From Streptomyces albireticuli (GTDB taxonomy: Bacteria; Actinomycetota; Actinomycetes; Streptomycetales; Streptomycetaceae), in contig NZ_CP021744.1 in assembly GCF_002192455.1 (NCBI RefSeq), positions 8,080,418-8,144,417 of the forward strand: 64,000 nt of DNA, written 5' to 3'. The notes beneath the pieces were generated by a model. It did no database searches. It saw nothing but the letters and a program-made list of their open reading frames with translations, and was not told where the DNA came from. This document shows, piece after piece, positions 1 to 11,440 of this stretch (its first letter is position 1; each line of letters opens with the position of its first letter). The position numbers and the translations under genes are program-made.

Positions 1-3000
1 GTCGAAGCCCAGCAGGCCGGATATCTGGTGCCGGAGCCGGTCGACCGCCTGCTCCCGGGAGAGCGGGCCGGTGCGGTGGCGCGCGGGCGGCAGCTCGCGC
101 CGGGAGGCGGCCGGGGCCGCCGCGGTGGCGCGCCGCTGGGTGAGCAGCCCGGCGAACAGCGGTGGGAGCAGGTGCGGTTCGGTGGCCCGCAGGGTGGGCA
201 GGTCCAGGGCCAGGGCGACCAGCGCCGCATCCGTGCCGGGCCCGGCCGTGGCCAGGGCGGTGTCGAACAGCGCCATTCCCTGCTCGGCGGTGAGCGGGCT
301 CATCCCGCCGTGGCCCAGACGCTGGAGGTCGAAGCGGTCCAGGTGTGCGGTCATCCCCGTGCGCTGGTCCCACAGCCCCCAGGCCAGGGAGAGCCCTGGC
401 AGGCCCGCGTCGCGGCGGTGCTGTGCGAGCGCGTCGAGGAAGGTGTTGGCGGCGGCGTAGTTGCCCTGCCCCGGCACGCCGATGACCGCGGAGACGGAGG
501 AGAACGTCACGAAGGCGGACAGGTCCAGACCGGCCGTGAGGTCGTGCAGATGCCAGGCCCCGTCGACTTTGGGCCGCAGAACGGTGTCGACGCGCTCAGG
601 GGAGAGCGATCCGATCATCGCGTCGTCGAGGACACCGGCCGCGTGCACCACGGCGGTCAGTGGATGCGCGGCGTCGATCGCGCTCAGCGCCTCACCGAGC
701 TGTGCCCGGTCGGCGACGTCGCACGCGCGGATGGTGACGCGCGCTCCGGCGGCGGTGAGCTCCTCCCGCAGGGCTTCGGCCCCGGGGCCAGCTCGCCCTG
801 GCGGGAGAGCAGCAGCAGGTGCGCCACGCCCAGCGTCACCAGATGGCGGGCCAGCCGAGCGCCCAGACCACCGGTGCCGCCGGTGATCAGGACGGTTCCC
901 GCACCGAGTCCAGGGGGCGTGGACGCGGCGGCGGCCCGGTGGCGGCTGAGCCGAGGGGCGTGGATCTTCCCGTCGCGGATCGCGAGTTGCGGCAGGTCCG
1001 ACGCCACGGCCTCCCGCAGCGACGTCCAGGAGCCGTGCGGCGCACCGTCGAGATCGACGAGGCCGATGCGGCCGGGGTTCTCGCTCTGGGCGGCGCGTAC
1101 GAGCCCCCATACCGGGGCCTGGGCCAGGTCCATTTCGCCGGCGCCGACGCGCACGGCGCCGCGGGTCAGGACGACCAGACGCGACGCGGTGAGCACGTCC
1201 TGGGCCAGCCACTGCTGCAGCGCCCGCAGTGTCCGGCACGCGACCCTCCGCACGCCGGACAGCAGATCGCCCGCACCCGCGCCGGTCACGGGCAGCAGAA
1301 CGACCTCCGGCACGGCCGCACCGGCCCGGACGGCGCTGACCAGTGCGCCGACCGACGCGTAGACCGGCACCCCCGCAGGCGCGCCCGGCGCTTCGTCGGC
1401 GCTGACGAGGGCCCACGAGGCGGGTCCGGGGAGGGCCGCGGGGGAGGGGGAGCGAACAGCCCAGTCCAGTCGGAGCAGGGCCGTACGCTCGTCGCCCGCG
1501 CTCCGGGCGGCCGCGAGCTGCCCGGGAGCGATCGGGCGCAGCAGGAGGGAATCGACCTGGACGACCGGAGCACCGGTCCGGTCGGCTGCCCGCACGGTGA
1601 TCGCCCCATGGCCCGCGGGCGCGATCCGCACCCGCAGAGCGCTCGCGCCGCGCGCATGCACGGTGACACCGCTCCACGAGAACGGCAGCCGCGTGTGCCC
1701 CGTGTCGTCGGCGCCGAGGTCCCCGCCCAGGACGGCGGGGTGCAGCGCCGCGTCGAGCAGTGCGGGGTGGATGCCGAACCGCCGCGCGTCCTCCCACAGC
1801 AGCCCGGGCAGGGCGATCTCGGCGAAGACCTCATCACCACGCCGCCACGCCGCCGATACGCCCCGGAAGGCGGCCCCGTACGTCAACCCCAGGCCCGCCA
1901 GCGTGCTGTAGAGGTCGTCCACCGGGACCGCCGTGGCGCCCAGGGGCGGCCACACCGCGCCCACACCGTCCTCGGCGGGCGGATCCGCCGTGGCACCGGC
2001 GAGGACGCCGGTGGCGTGCCGCGTCCACACGGGCGCGTCGTCGGGATGCTCGGGGCTGGAGTGGACGCTGACCGGGCGGGTCCCGTCCGGGGCCTCGGCG
2101 CCGACAGCCACCTGCACGCGCACCGCGCCGTGTTCGGGCAGGACGAGGGGCGCCTCCAGCATCAGCTCCCGCAGGTGCGGGCAGCCCACCGCGTCCCCGG
2201 CGCGCAGCGCCATCTCCACGAACGCGGTGCCGGGCAGCAGGACCACGCCTCGTACGGCGTGCTCGCCCAGCCAGGGGTGCGACGCCGTCGAGAGGCGCCC
2301 GGTCAGCACCGCGCCGCGCTCCTCGGCGAGCAGCACCGCCGCACCGAGCAGCGGATGGTCCGCCGAGGTGAGACCCAGAGTGGCCACAGGGGCGGCGGCG
2401 CTCCGGGCGGGCAGCCAGAACCGCTCCCGTTCGAAGGCGTACGTCGGCAGCTCGACCCGCCTACCACCGGTCAGCAGCGCCTCCCACGCCACCGGCACAC
2501 CGGCGGCGAACACGTCGGCCGCCGCGGCGGCGACCTGGGCCAGGCCGCCCTCGTCACGGCGCAGTGCCGCCACCACCGTGGCGCGGGCGTCCGCCGCGTC
2601 GGCGCTCTCCTGCACCCCGACGGCGAGTACCGGATGCGCACTGACCTCGACGAACACCGTGATGCCGCGCTTGAGCAAGGCGGTGGTGGCCTGCTCGAAC
2701 TCCACCGTCTGCCGCAGATTGCGGTACCAGTACCCCGCGTCGAGCACGGCGGTGTCCAGCAGCCCGCCGGTCACCGACGAGTAGAACGGCACGGCGGCGG
2801 AGCGGGGCCGCACACCTCCTAGCGCCTCGGCGAGCTCCGCTTCGAGCCGCTCGACCTGAGCCGAGTGCGAGGCGTAGTCCACACTGATCCGCCGCGCCCG
2901 TACGCCCTCCGCCTCGCACGCCGCCAGCAGTCCGTCCAACGCGCCGGGGTCGCCCGACACCACAGTGGAGGAAGGCCCGTTGACCGCGGCCAGCGACAGG

Positions 3001-6000
3001 CGTCCGCCGAAGCCGCGGATGCGCGTCCGCACCTCGTCCGCGGGCAGGGACAGCGACACCATGCCGCCCTGTCCGGACAGCGCCGCGATCGCCGCGCTGC
3101 GCAGCGCCACCACACGGGCCGCGTCGTCCAGCGTCAGCGCGCCCGCGACGCAGGCGGCGGCGATCTCCCCCTGGCTGTGCCCCACCACTGCGGCGGGTTC
3201 GACCCCCAGGGAGCGCCACAGCGCGGCCAGCGACACCATCACCGCGAACGACACCGGCTGCACCACGTCCACGCGGTCCAAGCCGGGCGCGCCCGCCGCG
3301 CCCCGCACCACATCGCTCAGCGACCAGTCGACGTAGCCGCTCAGCGCCTCCTCGCACTCCGCCATCCGGGCGGCGAACACCGGGGAGGATTCCAGCAGGT
3401 CCCGGCCCATGCCCACCCACTGCGCGCCCTGCCCGGGGAACACGAACGCCACGGGCGAACGGCCCCGGGCCGCGCCGGTCACCACGGCGCTCGCGCCGGC
3501 CTTCCCCTCGGCGAGGGCCGTCAGGGCGGCGACCAGCGCGTCGCGGTCACCGCCGAGCAGCACGGCGCGGTGCTCCAGCGCCGCCCGGCCGACGGCCAGG
3601 GTGAACCCCACGTCCACCGGGTCCAGGCCGGTGTCCTCGGTGACCCGCTTCAGCAGCCGCGCCGCCTGGCTTCGCACGGCCGAGCGCGTCCTGCCCGACA
3701 GCACCCACGGCGTCACCGACCCTGTGGCGCGCACGCCGTCGTCGCCCGCTCGCAGTCCTTGTGCTTCCGGTGCCTCTTCGAGGATGACGTGCGCGTTGGT
3801 GCCGCTGATACCGAACGAGGACACCGCCGCCCGGCGGGGCGGCTCGTCCGCGGCCAGGGCACGGCCTCCGTCAGCAGCGACACCTCGCCCTGGGCCCAGT
3901 CCACGTGCGGGGACGGCTCGTCCACGTGCAGCGTCCGCGGCAGCACGCCATGCCGCATCGCCATGACCATCTTGATGATTCCCGCCACACCGGCGGCGGC
4001 CTGTGTGTGACCGATGTTGGACTTCAACGACCCCAGCCACAGCGGCTGTCCTTCCGGGCGGCCCTGCCCGTACGTCGCCAACAGGGCCTGGGCCTCGATC
4101 GGGTCGCCGAGCGTGGTGCCGGTGCCGTGCGCCTCCACCACGTCCACTTCCGAGGCCGACAGCCGCGCACCGGCCAGCGCCTCCCGGATCACCCGCTGTT
4201 GCGCCAGGCCGTTCGGGGCGGTCAGGCCGTTGGACGTCCCGTCCTGGTTGACCGCGCCGCCCTTGACCACCGCCAGGACCCGGTGCCCGAGGCGCCGCGC
4301 GTCGGACAACCGCTCCAGGACGAGGACCCCGACCCCCTCGCCCCAGGCCGTGCCGTCCGCGGCGGCGGCGAACGGCTTGCACCGGCCGTCGCCGGACAGC
4401 GCGCCCTGGCGGGAGAACTCCACGAACGAGCCCGGCGTGGCCATCACCGCCACGCCGCCCGCCAGCGCGAGCGAGCACTCGCCCGACCGCAGCGACCGCG
4501 CCGCGAGACGCACGGCCACCAACGAGGACGAACAGGCCGTGTCCACCGAGATCGCCGGACCTTCCAGGCCCAGCGTGTACGCCACTCGCCCCGAGACCAG
4601 GCTGCCCGCGTTCCCACCGGGCCCGTAGTCGTGGTACATGACGCCGGCGAAGACCCCGGTGCGGGAGCCCTTCAGGGTCCGCGGACCGATTCCCGCGTGT
4701 TCGAGGGCCTCCCACGAGGTCTCCAGCAGCAGTCGCTGCTGCGGGTCCATCGTCAGTGCCTCCCGGGGCGGGATCCCGAAGAACTCCGCGTCGAAGTCCG
4801 CCGCGCCGTGCAGGAACCCGCCCCGCCGGGTGTACGTGGCACCCGGGCGCACGCCCTCCGGGTCGTACAGCGCCTCGACGTCCCAGCCGCGGTCGGCCGG
4901 GAAGTCCGACGTGGCGTCCTCTCCCTCCCTCACCAGCCGCCACAGGTCGTCCGGGGTGGCGATCCCACCCGGATAGCGGCAGGCCATGCCGACGACGGCG
5001 ATGGGATCGTCGTCCGCCGTCGCCTCGTACGGCAGCGCGACGGGGGTGCATGAGGCGGCCGGGCCCGTCAGCTCACGCAGCAGGCCGGCGACGGCACGCG
5101 GGGTCGGGTAGTCGTAGACGAGCGTCGTCGGCAGGGGGATGCCGGTGACCTCCGTGAGCCGGTTGCGCAGGTGGACCGCTCCGGCGGACGGCAGGCCCAG
5201 CGCGATGAAGACGGAGTCCCCGCTGAGTTCCACCGGCCCCTGCCCCTCACGTTCAAGGAGGCTCCGGGTCTCGGCCAGGACAAGGTCGGTGAACAGCTCC
5301 TCCCGCCCGGACGGGTCGAGTTCGGCCGGCCGCCGGTGCGGCTCCGGCTCCAGCGGCGCGGCAGCGGGCGCTTGCGCGGGCGCCAGCAGTCGGCTCGGGC
5401 GCTCCCACAGCAGGCTCCGGAGGAGCTTGCCCGAGCCGTTGCGTGGCACGGCCTCCACCTGGCGGATCTCGGCGGGAACCTTGAAGGCGGCGAGCCGACG
5501 GCGGCAGAGAGCGAGGAGTTCTTCGGCGTCGACACGGCCGGCCGCGGCGGCGACGAACGCCACCGGCACCTGCCCGAGCTCCTCGTGGTCCCTGGCCGCC
5601 ACAGCGACGTCCGCCACACCGGGAGCGGACGCGATGACCTCCTCGACCTCCGTGGGCGAGATGTTCTCTCCGCCGCGGATGATGAGCTCCTTGATACGGC
5701 TGGTGAGAGCGAGGCGTCCCGAGCGGTCCGCACGGGCGAGGTCACCGGTGCGGTACCAGCCGTCGACGAGCACGGCCGCGCTCGCCTCGGGCAGGTTGTG
5801 GTAGCCGGGCATGACACTGGGGCCGCTGATCCACATCTCGCCCTCGCCGCCCGGGGGGACGTCCGCTCCGGTGTCCGGATCCACCAGCCGGACGCCGAGC
5901 CCGCGCAGCGGCAGGCCGCACGACTCCTCCGCGCCCTTTTCCACAGGCCAGTTGAGCGTACCGACGCCGCAGATCTCCGTGGCTCCGTAGCCGTCCACAA

Positions 6001-6922
6001 GGGGCACGCCGAAGGTCTCCTGCCAGGAGCTCCGCAGCTGTGCGCTGCTCGGAGCGCCGGCCACGACGCACACACGCGGCCCCGCGGGGGCGGCGTCACG
6101 CCCCCGGGCGGCGGTCACGAGCTGGTGGAACATGGTGGGAACGCCGGTGAGGAAGGTGTACGCGTCCGTGTCCAGCAGGTCCGCCACCTCGTCCGCGTCG
6201 AACCCGGTCACGATGCGCGCGGTCGCTCCCGCCGTCAGCACTCCGACGCACAGGCTGTAAGCGAAGGCGTGGTGCAGCGGGATGGGAACCAGCATGTGGT
6301 CCGCTGCCGACAGGCCCAGGATGTCGAGGTAGGACGCGGACGCCGACCACAGATAGCCGCGCTGGGTGGCCCGCACGCCCTTGGGCCGGCCGGTGGTCCC
6401 CGAGCTGTAGAAGATCCATGCCACGTCGTCGAGCCCCAGGTCGTCCCGGGGCGCGGGCGCCGGCTCCTGAGTGTCCGCCAGTGCCTCGAAGGAGAGGGAC
6501 CCCTCCAGCGCCGGGCCGTCTCCCGCGATCACGAGGGCGGGCGCCTGGCCGTCCGGTGCCGCCTGCCGCAGCAGAGCGGCGTGCGCGCGGTCGGTGATGA
6601 CGACTCGGCATGCGCTGTCGCGCAGCACATGGGACAGCTCGCCTTCCGTCGCGGCGGGGTTGAGCGGGACCGCGATCGCGCCGGCCCGGGCGAGAGCGAT
6701 ATAACTCTCCATCGTCTCGACGCGATTGCCGAGCAGGATCGCCGCTCGGTCGCCCGGCCGCAGCCATTCCGCTCCCAGTCTCCCGGCGAGACCCCGGGTG
6801 CGCTTTTCCAGCTGCCGGTAGTCAACACTCCGGCAGTCGTCGTGAAAAGCGATTTTTTCGCCCCGAATTCTGGAGTGCGATAAAACCAGTTCGGAGATCG
6901 TCATGAGTGGATCGGATCGCAC
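1..6922 (-). CDS. Modular type I polyketide synthase: CoA-ligase/ACP loading unit plus KS-AT-DH-KR-ACP module (3' end beyond window)
   Basis: Starts with an acyl-CoA ligase domain (about residues 1-510; FYSSGTTGRPKG, GYGATEICG, RTGDLA), which should adenylate a carboxylic acid starter, then an ACP (serine in LGLPSAG). The extender module follows: KS (DTACSSS near 4530, EAHGTGT, KSNIGHT), AT (GHSQGE, and YASHS near 2870, the methylmalonyl-CoA signature), DH (HAVRGVVLLPG near 2250, HPALLDAALHP near 1750), KR (GGTGGLG near 880, HAAGVLDDA near 630 indicating a B-type ketoreductase, GQGNYAAAN) and the start of an ACP cut by the window edge. No ER is seen, so an alpha-methyl enoyl product is expected if DH and KR work. 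Two single-base frameshifts, near 3855 and near 783 (both short by one base in a G/C run), split the frame although conservation continues on both sides. The start is GTG 6922 or ATG 6904. Loading CoA ligases of this kind are known from rapamycin-like and ansamycin-like systems; the product here is unknown. Confidence 0.93.
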
Positions 6923-7418
6923 GGCGCATTACCTCTTTCACCCTTGTGATCCAGGAGGCTAGGCCAGAGTCCGTGATGGTTTCAATAGGCATACAACTTA
7001 GGAGACACACCGGTCGGCGTGCGGCCATGAGGTCATGCAGCCTCCCGGACCCGGCGGCCCCGACGTCGCCGCCGGGACCGCCACGGTCGAGGCCGCCGCC
7101 CCTGCGCCGGGCGCGGGCCGAGCGCGTCAGCCTGCCTTGTTTCGCGGTGTGCCGGCCGATGGGCCGGGCGGCGTGAGTTCATCCGCACGGTGCGCGGGGA
7201 GTCCCGGCCCGGATCCTCGCCGGTACTCGCGCGGGGCAGGTCCGTCAAGATGGCGTGTGAGGAGAAAGCCGCATCGCGGGGTACCTGCGCAGGCCGCGGT
7301 GTGGAAGCCGGCGAGGGCCGGCCCGGAGCCGGGCCTCGCCGGGATGCGGAAAAGAGGCCCCCGCCGTCGGCCGGAATCCGAGGGCGAGGCTAACCGCAAG
7401 AGGACGGCCTTGGACCGT
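6923..7418. other. Intergenic region upstream of the PKS, with a G/C-rich stem-loop
   Basis: I see no convincing gene here. At 7308-7342 there is a strong stem-loop: CCGGCGAGG pairs with CCTCGCCGG around an inner CCCGG/CCGGG stem. It could terminate leftward transcription entering the PKS promoter region. The DNA just upstream of the PKS start is the most A/T-rich part of the interval (6925-7010) and probably holds its promoter, but no clear -35/-10 pair can be assigned. Confidence 0.4.
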
Positions 7419-7443
7419 CAGCCCTCAGTATCTGTGAGGACTG
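7419..7443. repeat. Hairpin element, copy 1 (related to 39087-39112)
   Basis: CAGCCCTCA and TGAGGACTG pair across a 7-nt loop. The same arms with a different loop recur near 39087-39112, and both copies are followed by the same CGGTCACCGTCCG. Read on the minus strand, the hairpin lies just after the stop codon of a short ORF (7448-7507, 19 codons, C-terminus AVIRELWRWSTGR) that resembles the end of the 27-codon ORF next to copy 2. On the plus strand the GTG start of the downstream secreted-protein gene lies inside the hairpin. It could be a terminator for a tiny minus-strand gene, or a structure that hides the plus-strand start. Confidence 0.5.
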
Positions 7444-7769
7444 GCGGTCACCGTCCGGTGGACCACCTCCACAGTTCCCGGATCACTGCTGCCCTGGTGG
7501 TCTTCATCGCGCTGCCCACGAGCACCGCCTATGCCGCCAGCGGCACGTTCATCTACCACTCCTCGGCGGGGGACTTCTCGATCACCGACCCGCCCCTCCG
7601 CGTGTGCGAGCCCCTCCACGACGGTGCGGCCAACGCCTTGAACCAGACCAACGCCACCGCCACGCTCTACTTCGACGGCAACTGCCAGAATCCCTGGGGC
7701 AGCCTGCAGTCCGGCCAGTTCACCAACTTCTTCGGCGACCTCCCTCACAGCGTGAGGTTCGGCTCGTAA
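7434..7769 (+). CDS. Small secreted protein of unknown function
   Basis: The predicted product is about 111 residues: a basic start, a hydrophobic core (AALVVFIALP) and a signal-peptidase-like STAYA/ASG site, leaving a mature chain of about 75 residues. The mature part has two cysteines (RVCEPLHDG, GNCQNPW) that could form a disulfide, and is rich in Asn, Thr and aromatic residues, as in small extracytoplasmic proteins. GTG 7434 is the first start that keeps the charged N-terminus; it overlaps the hairpin described separately, and no strong Shine-Dalgarno sequence precedes it. I recognise no family. Confidence 0.55.
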   Translation: MRTGGHRPVDHLHSSRITAALVVFIALPTSTAYAASGTFIYHSSAGDFSITDPPLRVCEPLHDGAANALNQTNATATLYFDGNCQNPWGSLQSGQFTNFFGDLPHSVRFGS

Positions 7770-8054
7770 CCGCTCCCCGCGACGGCGGGACCCGCCAGTG
7801 TCCGCGTGCGGTACGAGCCTCCGTTGATGTGCGGCTACCGGCGCCGGACGGACCGAGGCCCTCGGTCATGAGACCGGATTGGTGGCCGCGACCTGGGCAG
7901 CTGAACTGGCTGCGGACGCTGCCCGGGAGCGCAACGCCGAGTACCTGCTCGCGGCGCGGCTGGAGCAGCTGCGGGATCACGTCACGTACCGGCGCCTGCT
8001 GCCGGGAAGGGTTCCGGGGCCAACAATGCGCCTCAAGCCGTTGTGAAGCGCCCT

Positions 8055-8591
8055 TCAGCCCTGGTCTACGTTGGACAAGGCTTCGGTGATCATGCGGGTG
8101 GCGAAGTCAGGATCGTCAGTGATGCGGTTGACGTGTTCCGCGAGCAGGAGGGTGGTGGCTTCCAGGGCATTCATCTCTGCGTCGGTCCAGTCCCCGTATT
8201 GCTTCCGCTACAGACTGGGACTCAGCTCGGTGCCCGCGGCGACGACCAGGCCGACCATGGTGGGAATGGCTTCGGGGCGGATACTCATGGTCATCCTCCG
8301 CAGCGTGGCCACGAGCGTGGGGACGACGTACTCGATGACGTCCTTGCCCTGGCTCTCGTGAGCTTTCCGCAGCCACTCCATGAATAGGAAGACGAGGGTG
8401 CACGCGCCGTCCAGCACGTCAGCGGCGCCCTCGGGACCCAAGGACGCGATGTACTGGCCAGTCAGCTTCCGCTGTTCAGGGTCAACCTCGGTCTTGCCAC
8501 CATGGACGCTCTTGAACCGAGAGTCGACCACCATGAGCGCAGCGCTGACATCGCCGGCGGGAGCGTACTGGGGGTCGCAGGGCGAAGGCAC
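8055..8591 (-). pseudogene. Hypothetical protein, about 178 residues, interrupted by an in-frame TAG
   Basis: GTG 8591 follows a very good ribosome binding site (GAGGAGG, about 6 nt away). The frame stops at TAG 8208-8210 after 127 residues, yet the same frame continues with clearly coding sequence (QYGDWTDAEMNALEATTLL, then LAEHVNRITDD) to TGA 8055-8057. One C-to-T change of a CAG codon would explain the stop. The product is soluble and mostly helical; no family is recognised. It may be a recent pseudogene, a sequence error, or a read-through product. Confidence 0.6.
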
Positions 8592-8889
8592 CGGATTCCT
8601 CCTCGGGCGGGACGGCGTGCTCGTACCCTAGACCGCCGATGAGAGGGGAGTCCGACGAATCCGGTCCCCAGCCGGCCGAGAGCGTAAACGGCGGGGTGTG
8701 ATCGAGGCATGCCCCACCAGGTGCTGCGAGCCGAGGCATTCGATGCGATGGCGACGGGGGAGTGGGACCTCGCGTTCTGCCGGTGACAGGAGACCGGGCT
8801 GCTCCTGTGCAGGGGTCGGTAGTGTCGCGACCGTGTGTGCCGGGGCCGCCGGACGGCTGGCTGGGCACGGGGCACGGCGGGAGGGGTGT

Positions 8890-9123
8890 GTGGTGGATGC
8901 GGCGGGGGTGGGCCGGTCGGAGGCTGTTGTCCTGGTGCAGCGGATCATGGACGCGGACTACGCCGCGGGGAGTGAGGCGGACGGCTGGCTGGACACGCTC
9001 GAGGGCACTCTGGGCTGTCCGTCCGGCTACCTCAGCGACTTGATCTTCTGGCCTGCGGACGGGGAGCTCTCGGCCGACGAGGTGGTCGAGAAGGCTCTCG
9101 CCTACCGGCCGGTCGCTCTCTGA
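8890..9123 (+). CDS. Small bacteriocin-immunity-like (e9imm-type) protein
   Basis: A protein of about 77 residues with the pattern of the Streptomyces proteins annotated as e9imm peptide or colicin E9 immunity-like: EAVVLVQRIMDADY, WLDTLEGTLGCPSGYLSDLI, FWPADGELSADEVVEKALAY. Known members resemble DNase-colicin immunity proteins, but their partner in Streptomyces is usually unknown. GTG 8890 or 8893 follows GGGAGGGG; an earlier start would add sequence with no family resemblance. No toxin gene lies next to it here. Confidence 0.7.
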   Translation: MVDAAGVGRSEAVVLVQRIMDADYAAGSEADGWLDTLEGTLGCPSGYLSDLIFWPADGELSADEVVEKALAYRPVAL

Positions 9124-9313
9124 GAGCACGGCTCCGTTGAGCTGAGCGTAGGACGCTGCGGCCTCTGGGCCCTGGGGGACATCGGACGTGGAGGTCCCCG
9201 ACGCGGCTCTCTGGTGGGGTCCCTGGCTGAGGGCCCTCGTGGTTTTCCTGGCTGATCATGGTGGAAGCTGAGGTGTGGGAGCTGTGCGCGCACGGAGGAG
9301 GGGTGGTTACGCG

Positions 9314-9520
9314 ATGCGGGTGGATAACCAGGGGAGCCAGGTCATGGTCACGATGTCCCGGGAGGAGTTCTCTCTCGTTCAGTCGCTGATGAGTGAAGCT
9401 GTGGAAACGGGAGACGACTGTGATTTCCAGACGCGTGTGGGTGCGGGCAAGGATGAGGTGAGGACGCTCCTGAACACCTTGCCGGATCTTCCGTTCTCTC
9501 CATCCGGCCTGGGTGGGTAA
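9314..9520 (+). CDS. Hypothetical 68-residue protein
   Basis: ATG 9314 lies about 12 nt after a GGAGGAGG sequence. The product has an N-terminal beta-rich stretch (MRVDNQGSQVMVTMSREEF) and a helical middle (SLVQSLMSEAVETGDD). It is soluble, with no signal peptide or membrane segment. Because it follows the e9imm-like gene on the same strand, both may belong to one accessory cassette. No family is recognised. Confidence 0.5.
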   Translation: MRVDNQGSQVMVTMSREEFSLVQSLMSEAVETGDDCDFQTRVGAGKDEVRTLLNTLPDLPFSPSGLGG

Positions 9521-10092
9521 GCGCGCGCCGCTCGTCGGCTGACGTCCTGGAACAGGGCTCCGTCCGCCCCGGGAACATCCTCGGAACGGGCCCTGCCGCT
9601 GATCCACCAGGCAGCCCAGTGGGAGGCCCAGCTCCGCGATCAAGGGGTAACGCCCAAGAACTTGCAGGCGCTGCACCGCCGCATGCCGGGCGTCGGCCAC
9701 GGGTTCCGTGCCGGGGCAGGTGAGTGTTTTGTTCCGGTCCCGCGACTGCCTCCGGCGGTTCAGGTGTTCCTTTGAGTTAAAGGCAGTTCTGCGGTCTGAT
9801 GTCTGGGAATCGCAGGAGAATCCGGCATCGGGGCTTTGAATATTGCTCCGCCGTCACCTGGGCCTGCCTGACTGCCCACACTCAGACAGCCTTGGAACGC
9901 ACCGGCCGGGCCTGCGTCGATCAAGAGGTGCTCCGCTGGGCCTTCAGCCGTCTTGGTTCGGGCACATAACCCTTTCACCACCCCCGCGCCGTCCTCGGCG
10001 TGCACCGCTTGCCCCGGCGGTCAGGCCCCGCTGTCTCTAGGGCTGTGGTCCTCGGCGTAGCGGGCATCTGATGGCGGGTCTGCCGCTGCCTG
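9521..10092. other. Intergenic region with a possible gene fragment
   Basis: No complete gene. On the plus strand around 9595-9715 a short open stretch has coding-like composition (LIHQAAQWEAQLRDQGV, TPKNLQALHRRMPGVGHGF) but no start or ribosome binding site, so it looks like a remnant. The rest, 9740-10090, has no feature I can support. Confidence 0.3.
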
Positions 10093-10982
10093 TCACGCAG
10101 CGGCGGGGAGCCGGTAGGGGCCGGTATCAGGGTCCTTGTACCAGGTGAACTGCTGGTCGGGCTGGACGGTCATGCCGAAGTCGTACAACGATGGCGCGCC
10201 CTGCTGCGCCCAGTGGGCGAGGACGTGCTCCGCTTCGTCGGCCAGGCGGCGCGGGCCCCCTGACGGGCGAGAGCCACGCCTTCTCCGGCCGGGGTGAGGG
10301 TGGCCCAGGAGGAGCGGCCGTCGTGGAGGAATCCGGTAACGGTCCGGTCGTCGCCGGTCCGGGTGAAGACCTCGACATCGGGGAGGCAGACGCGCAGGAC
10401 GAACAACGCGTTGCCGTCGTCCAGCCGACCGGGCAGGGCGAGGGCACGTTGGTTGTCCGCGGGCCGCTCACCGCGGATCTGCCGCCAGCTGCGGCGGGCA
10501 TCGGCGGTGGTGGTGCGGCTGGGCATGAACGCGGCCAGGCCCTGCATCCACCCACTCGCCGATCTGCCGTCATCGGCGACGGTCAGCGCGACGTGCCCGA
10601 GCCGGCCCCAGGGGGTCACGATCCGTCCGCCCGGGCGCGTCTGCTCGATCCATGCCCACGGCACGGACTCGACCGCGTAGGTGGACACCACCCGGTCGTA
10701 CGGAGCCCCGTCGGGCCAGCCGAGCTCGCCGTCGCCGGTCCGCACCGCTACCTCTGTCCCCAGGGCCTCCAGCCGGTCCTGCGCGGCGGCGGCGAGGACG
10801 GGGTCCACCTCCACGGTGGTGACCAGGCCGGGGCCGGTCCGCCAGGCCAGCAGGGCGGCGTTGAGGCCCTGGCCGGCGCCGAGCTCGAGGACACGGTGGC
10901 CGGGCTCCAGGATGAGGGAGTCGAGCATGTCCGCGATGATCGCCGGACAGGACAGGCTCGAACTCGGCGCGCCGCCGGTCAC
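10093..10982 (-). pseudogene. PCMT-like SAM-dependent methyltransferase, N-terminally truncated and frameshifted
   Basis: The Rossmann fold of the protein-L-isoaspartate methyltransferase-like family is clear: HRVLELGAGQGLNAALLAW, TTVEVDP, GDGELGWPDGAPYDRVVST, WAWIEQTRPGGRIVTPWG. It is followed by the roughly 170-residue C-terminal domain found in actinobacterial members linked to RiPP clusters. Compared with the copy at 24630, about 90 N-terminal residues are missing; the preserved part begins at the equivalent of TSSSSMPSLMLEML. A single-base frameshift near 10251 (GGGGGCCC run) separates the last 55 codons, which read LADEAEHVLAHWAQQ to TGPYRLPAAA in the next frame. One of three such genes in the window. 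A GTG at 10982 could start a shortened protein. Confidence 0.75.
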
Positions 10983-11035
10983 CCCTCCCCCGCAAGGGCG
11001 GCCCCGTCCTCCGCTTCATCGCCGATTCCCGCTGA

Positions 11036-11112
11036 CCGTCAACCGTCACCTGGAACCGTCAAGCATCATGCGAGACACTGTCAAGCAAGTCCCGAGCCCG
11101 AACCGTCAAGCA
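11036..11112. repeat. Direct repeats of GTCAAGCA upstream of the methyltransferase fragment
   Basis: GTCAAGCA occurs at 11058-11065, 11080-11087 and 11105-11112, with a shorter GTCAA at 11038; spacings are 20-25 bp, close to two helical turns. On the minus strand each reads TGCTTGAC, containing a -35-like TTGAC. They lie 50-130 bp upstream of the leftward methyltransferase remnant and may have been regulator sites. Confidence 0.4.
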
Positions 11113-11187
11113 TCTCCCCGGACCTCACATACGAGGAGATCCACACGGCCACTGACAGCCGTGTACTGCTCAGTCAGGGAAGTGGCA

Positions 11188-11424
11188 GTGTCAGACATGA
11201 GGCTGTCCTCGCTCCGGTTGCCCAGTGTGAGCCGCGATGCTACCCCTCGCTACGACCCGCGCGACGGGCAAGGACCCCTCCTGATCGCCATACGCGACCT
11301 CCACACCCTGGGATCGTTCATCAGGCGCGCCGGCACCGGCGACACCGAGGCCACCCGGCAGCTCGAACACCGCCGCAGCACCCTCCGCTCCGGCCACACC
11401 ACCGCACGCTGGGACACCTTCTGA
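11188..11424 (+). CDS. Hypothetical short protein, possibly a gene fragment
   Basis: An ORF of about 78 codons from GTG 11188 to TGA 11424. The second half has strong G/C third positions (LLIAIRDLHTLGSFIRRAG, then TGDTEATRQLEHRRS), suggesting real or formerly real coding sequence. It has no good ribosome binding site, the first 25 residues are low complexity, and no family is recognised. Confidence 0.3.
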   Translation: MSDMRLSSLRLPSVSRDATPRYDPRDGQGPLLIAIRDLHTLGSFIRRAGTGDTEATRQLEHRRSTLRSGHTTARWDTF

Positions 11425-11440
11425 GGCCATCACGGATACA

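Noticed and set aside
684..2822. Long plus-strand frames opposite the PKS gene
   Set aside because: They are mirror images of the PKS frame caused by extreme G+C; no ribosome binding site and no domain pattern, while the minus strand shows continuous PKS motifs.
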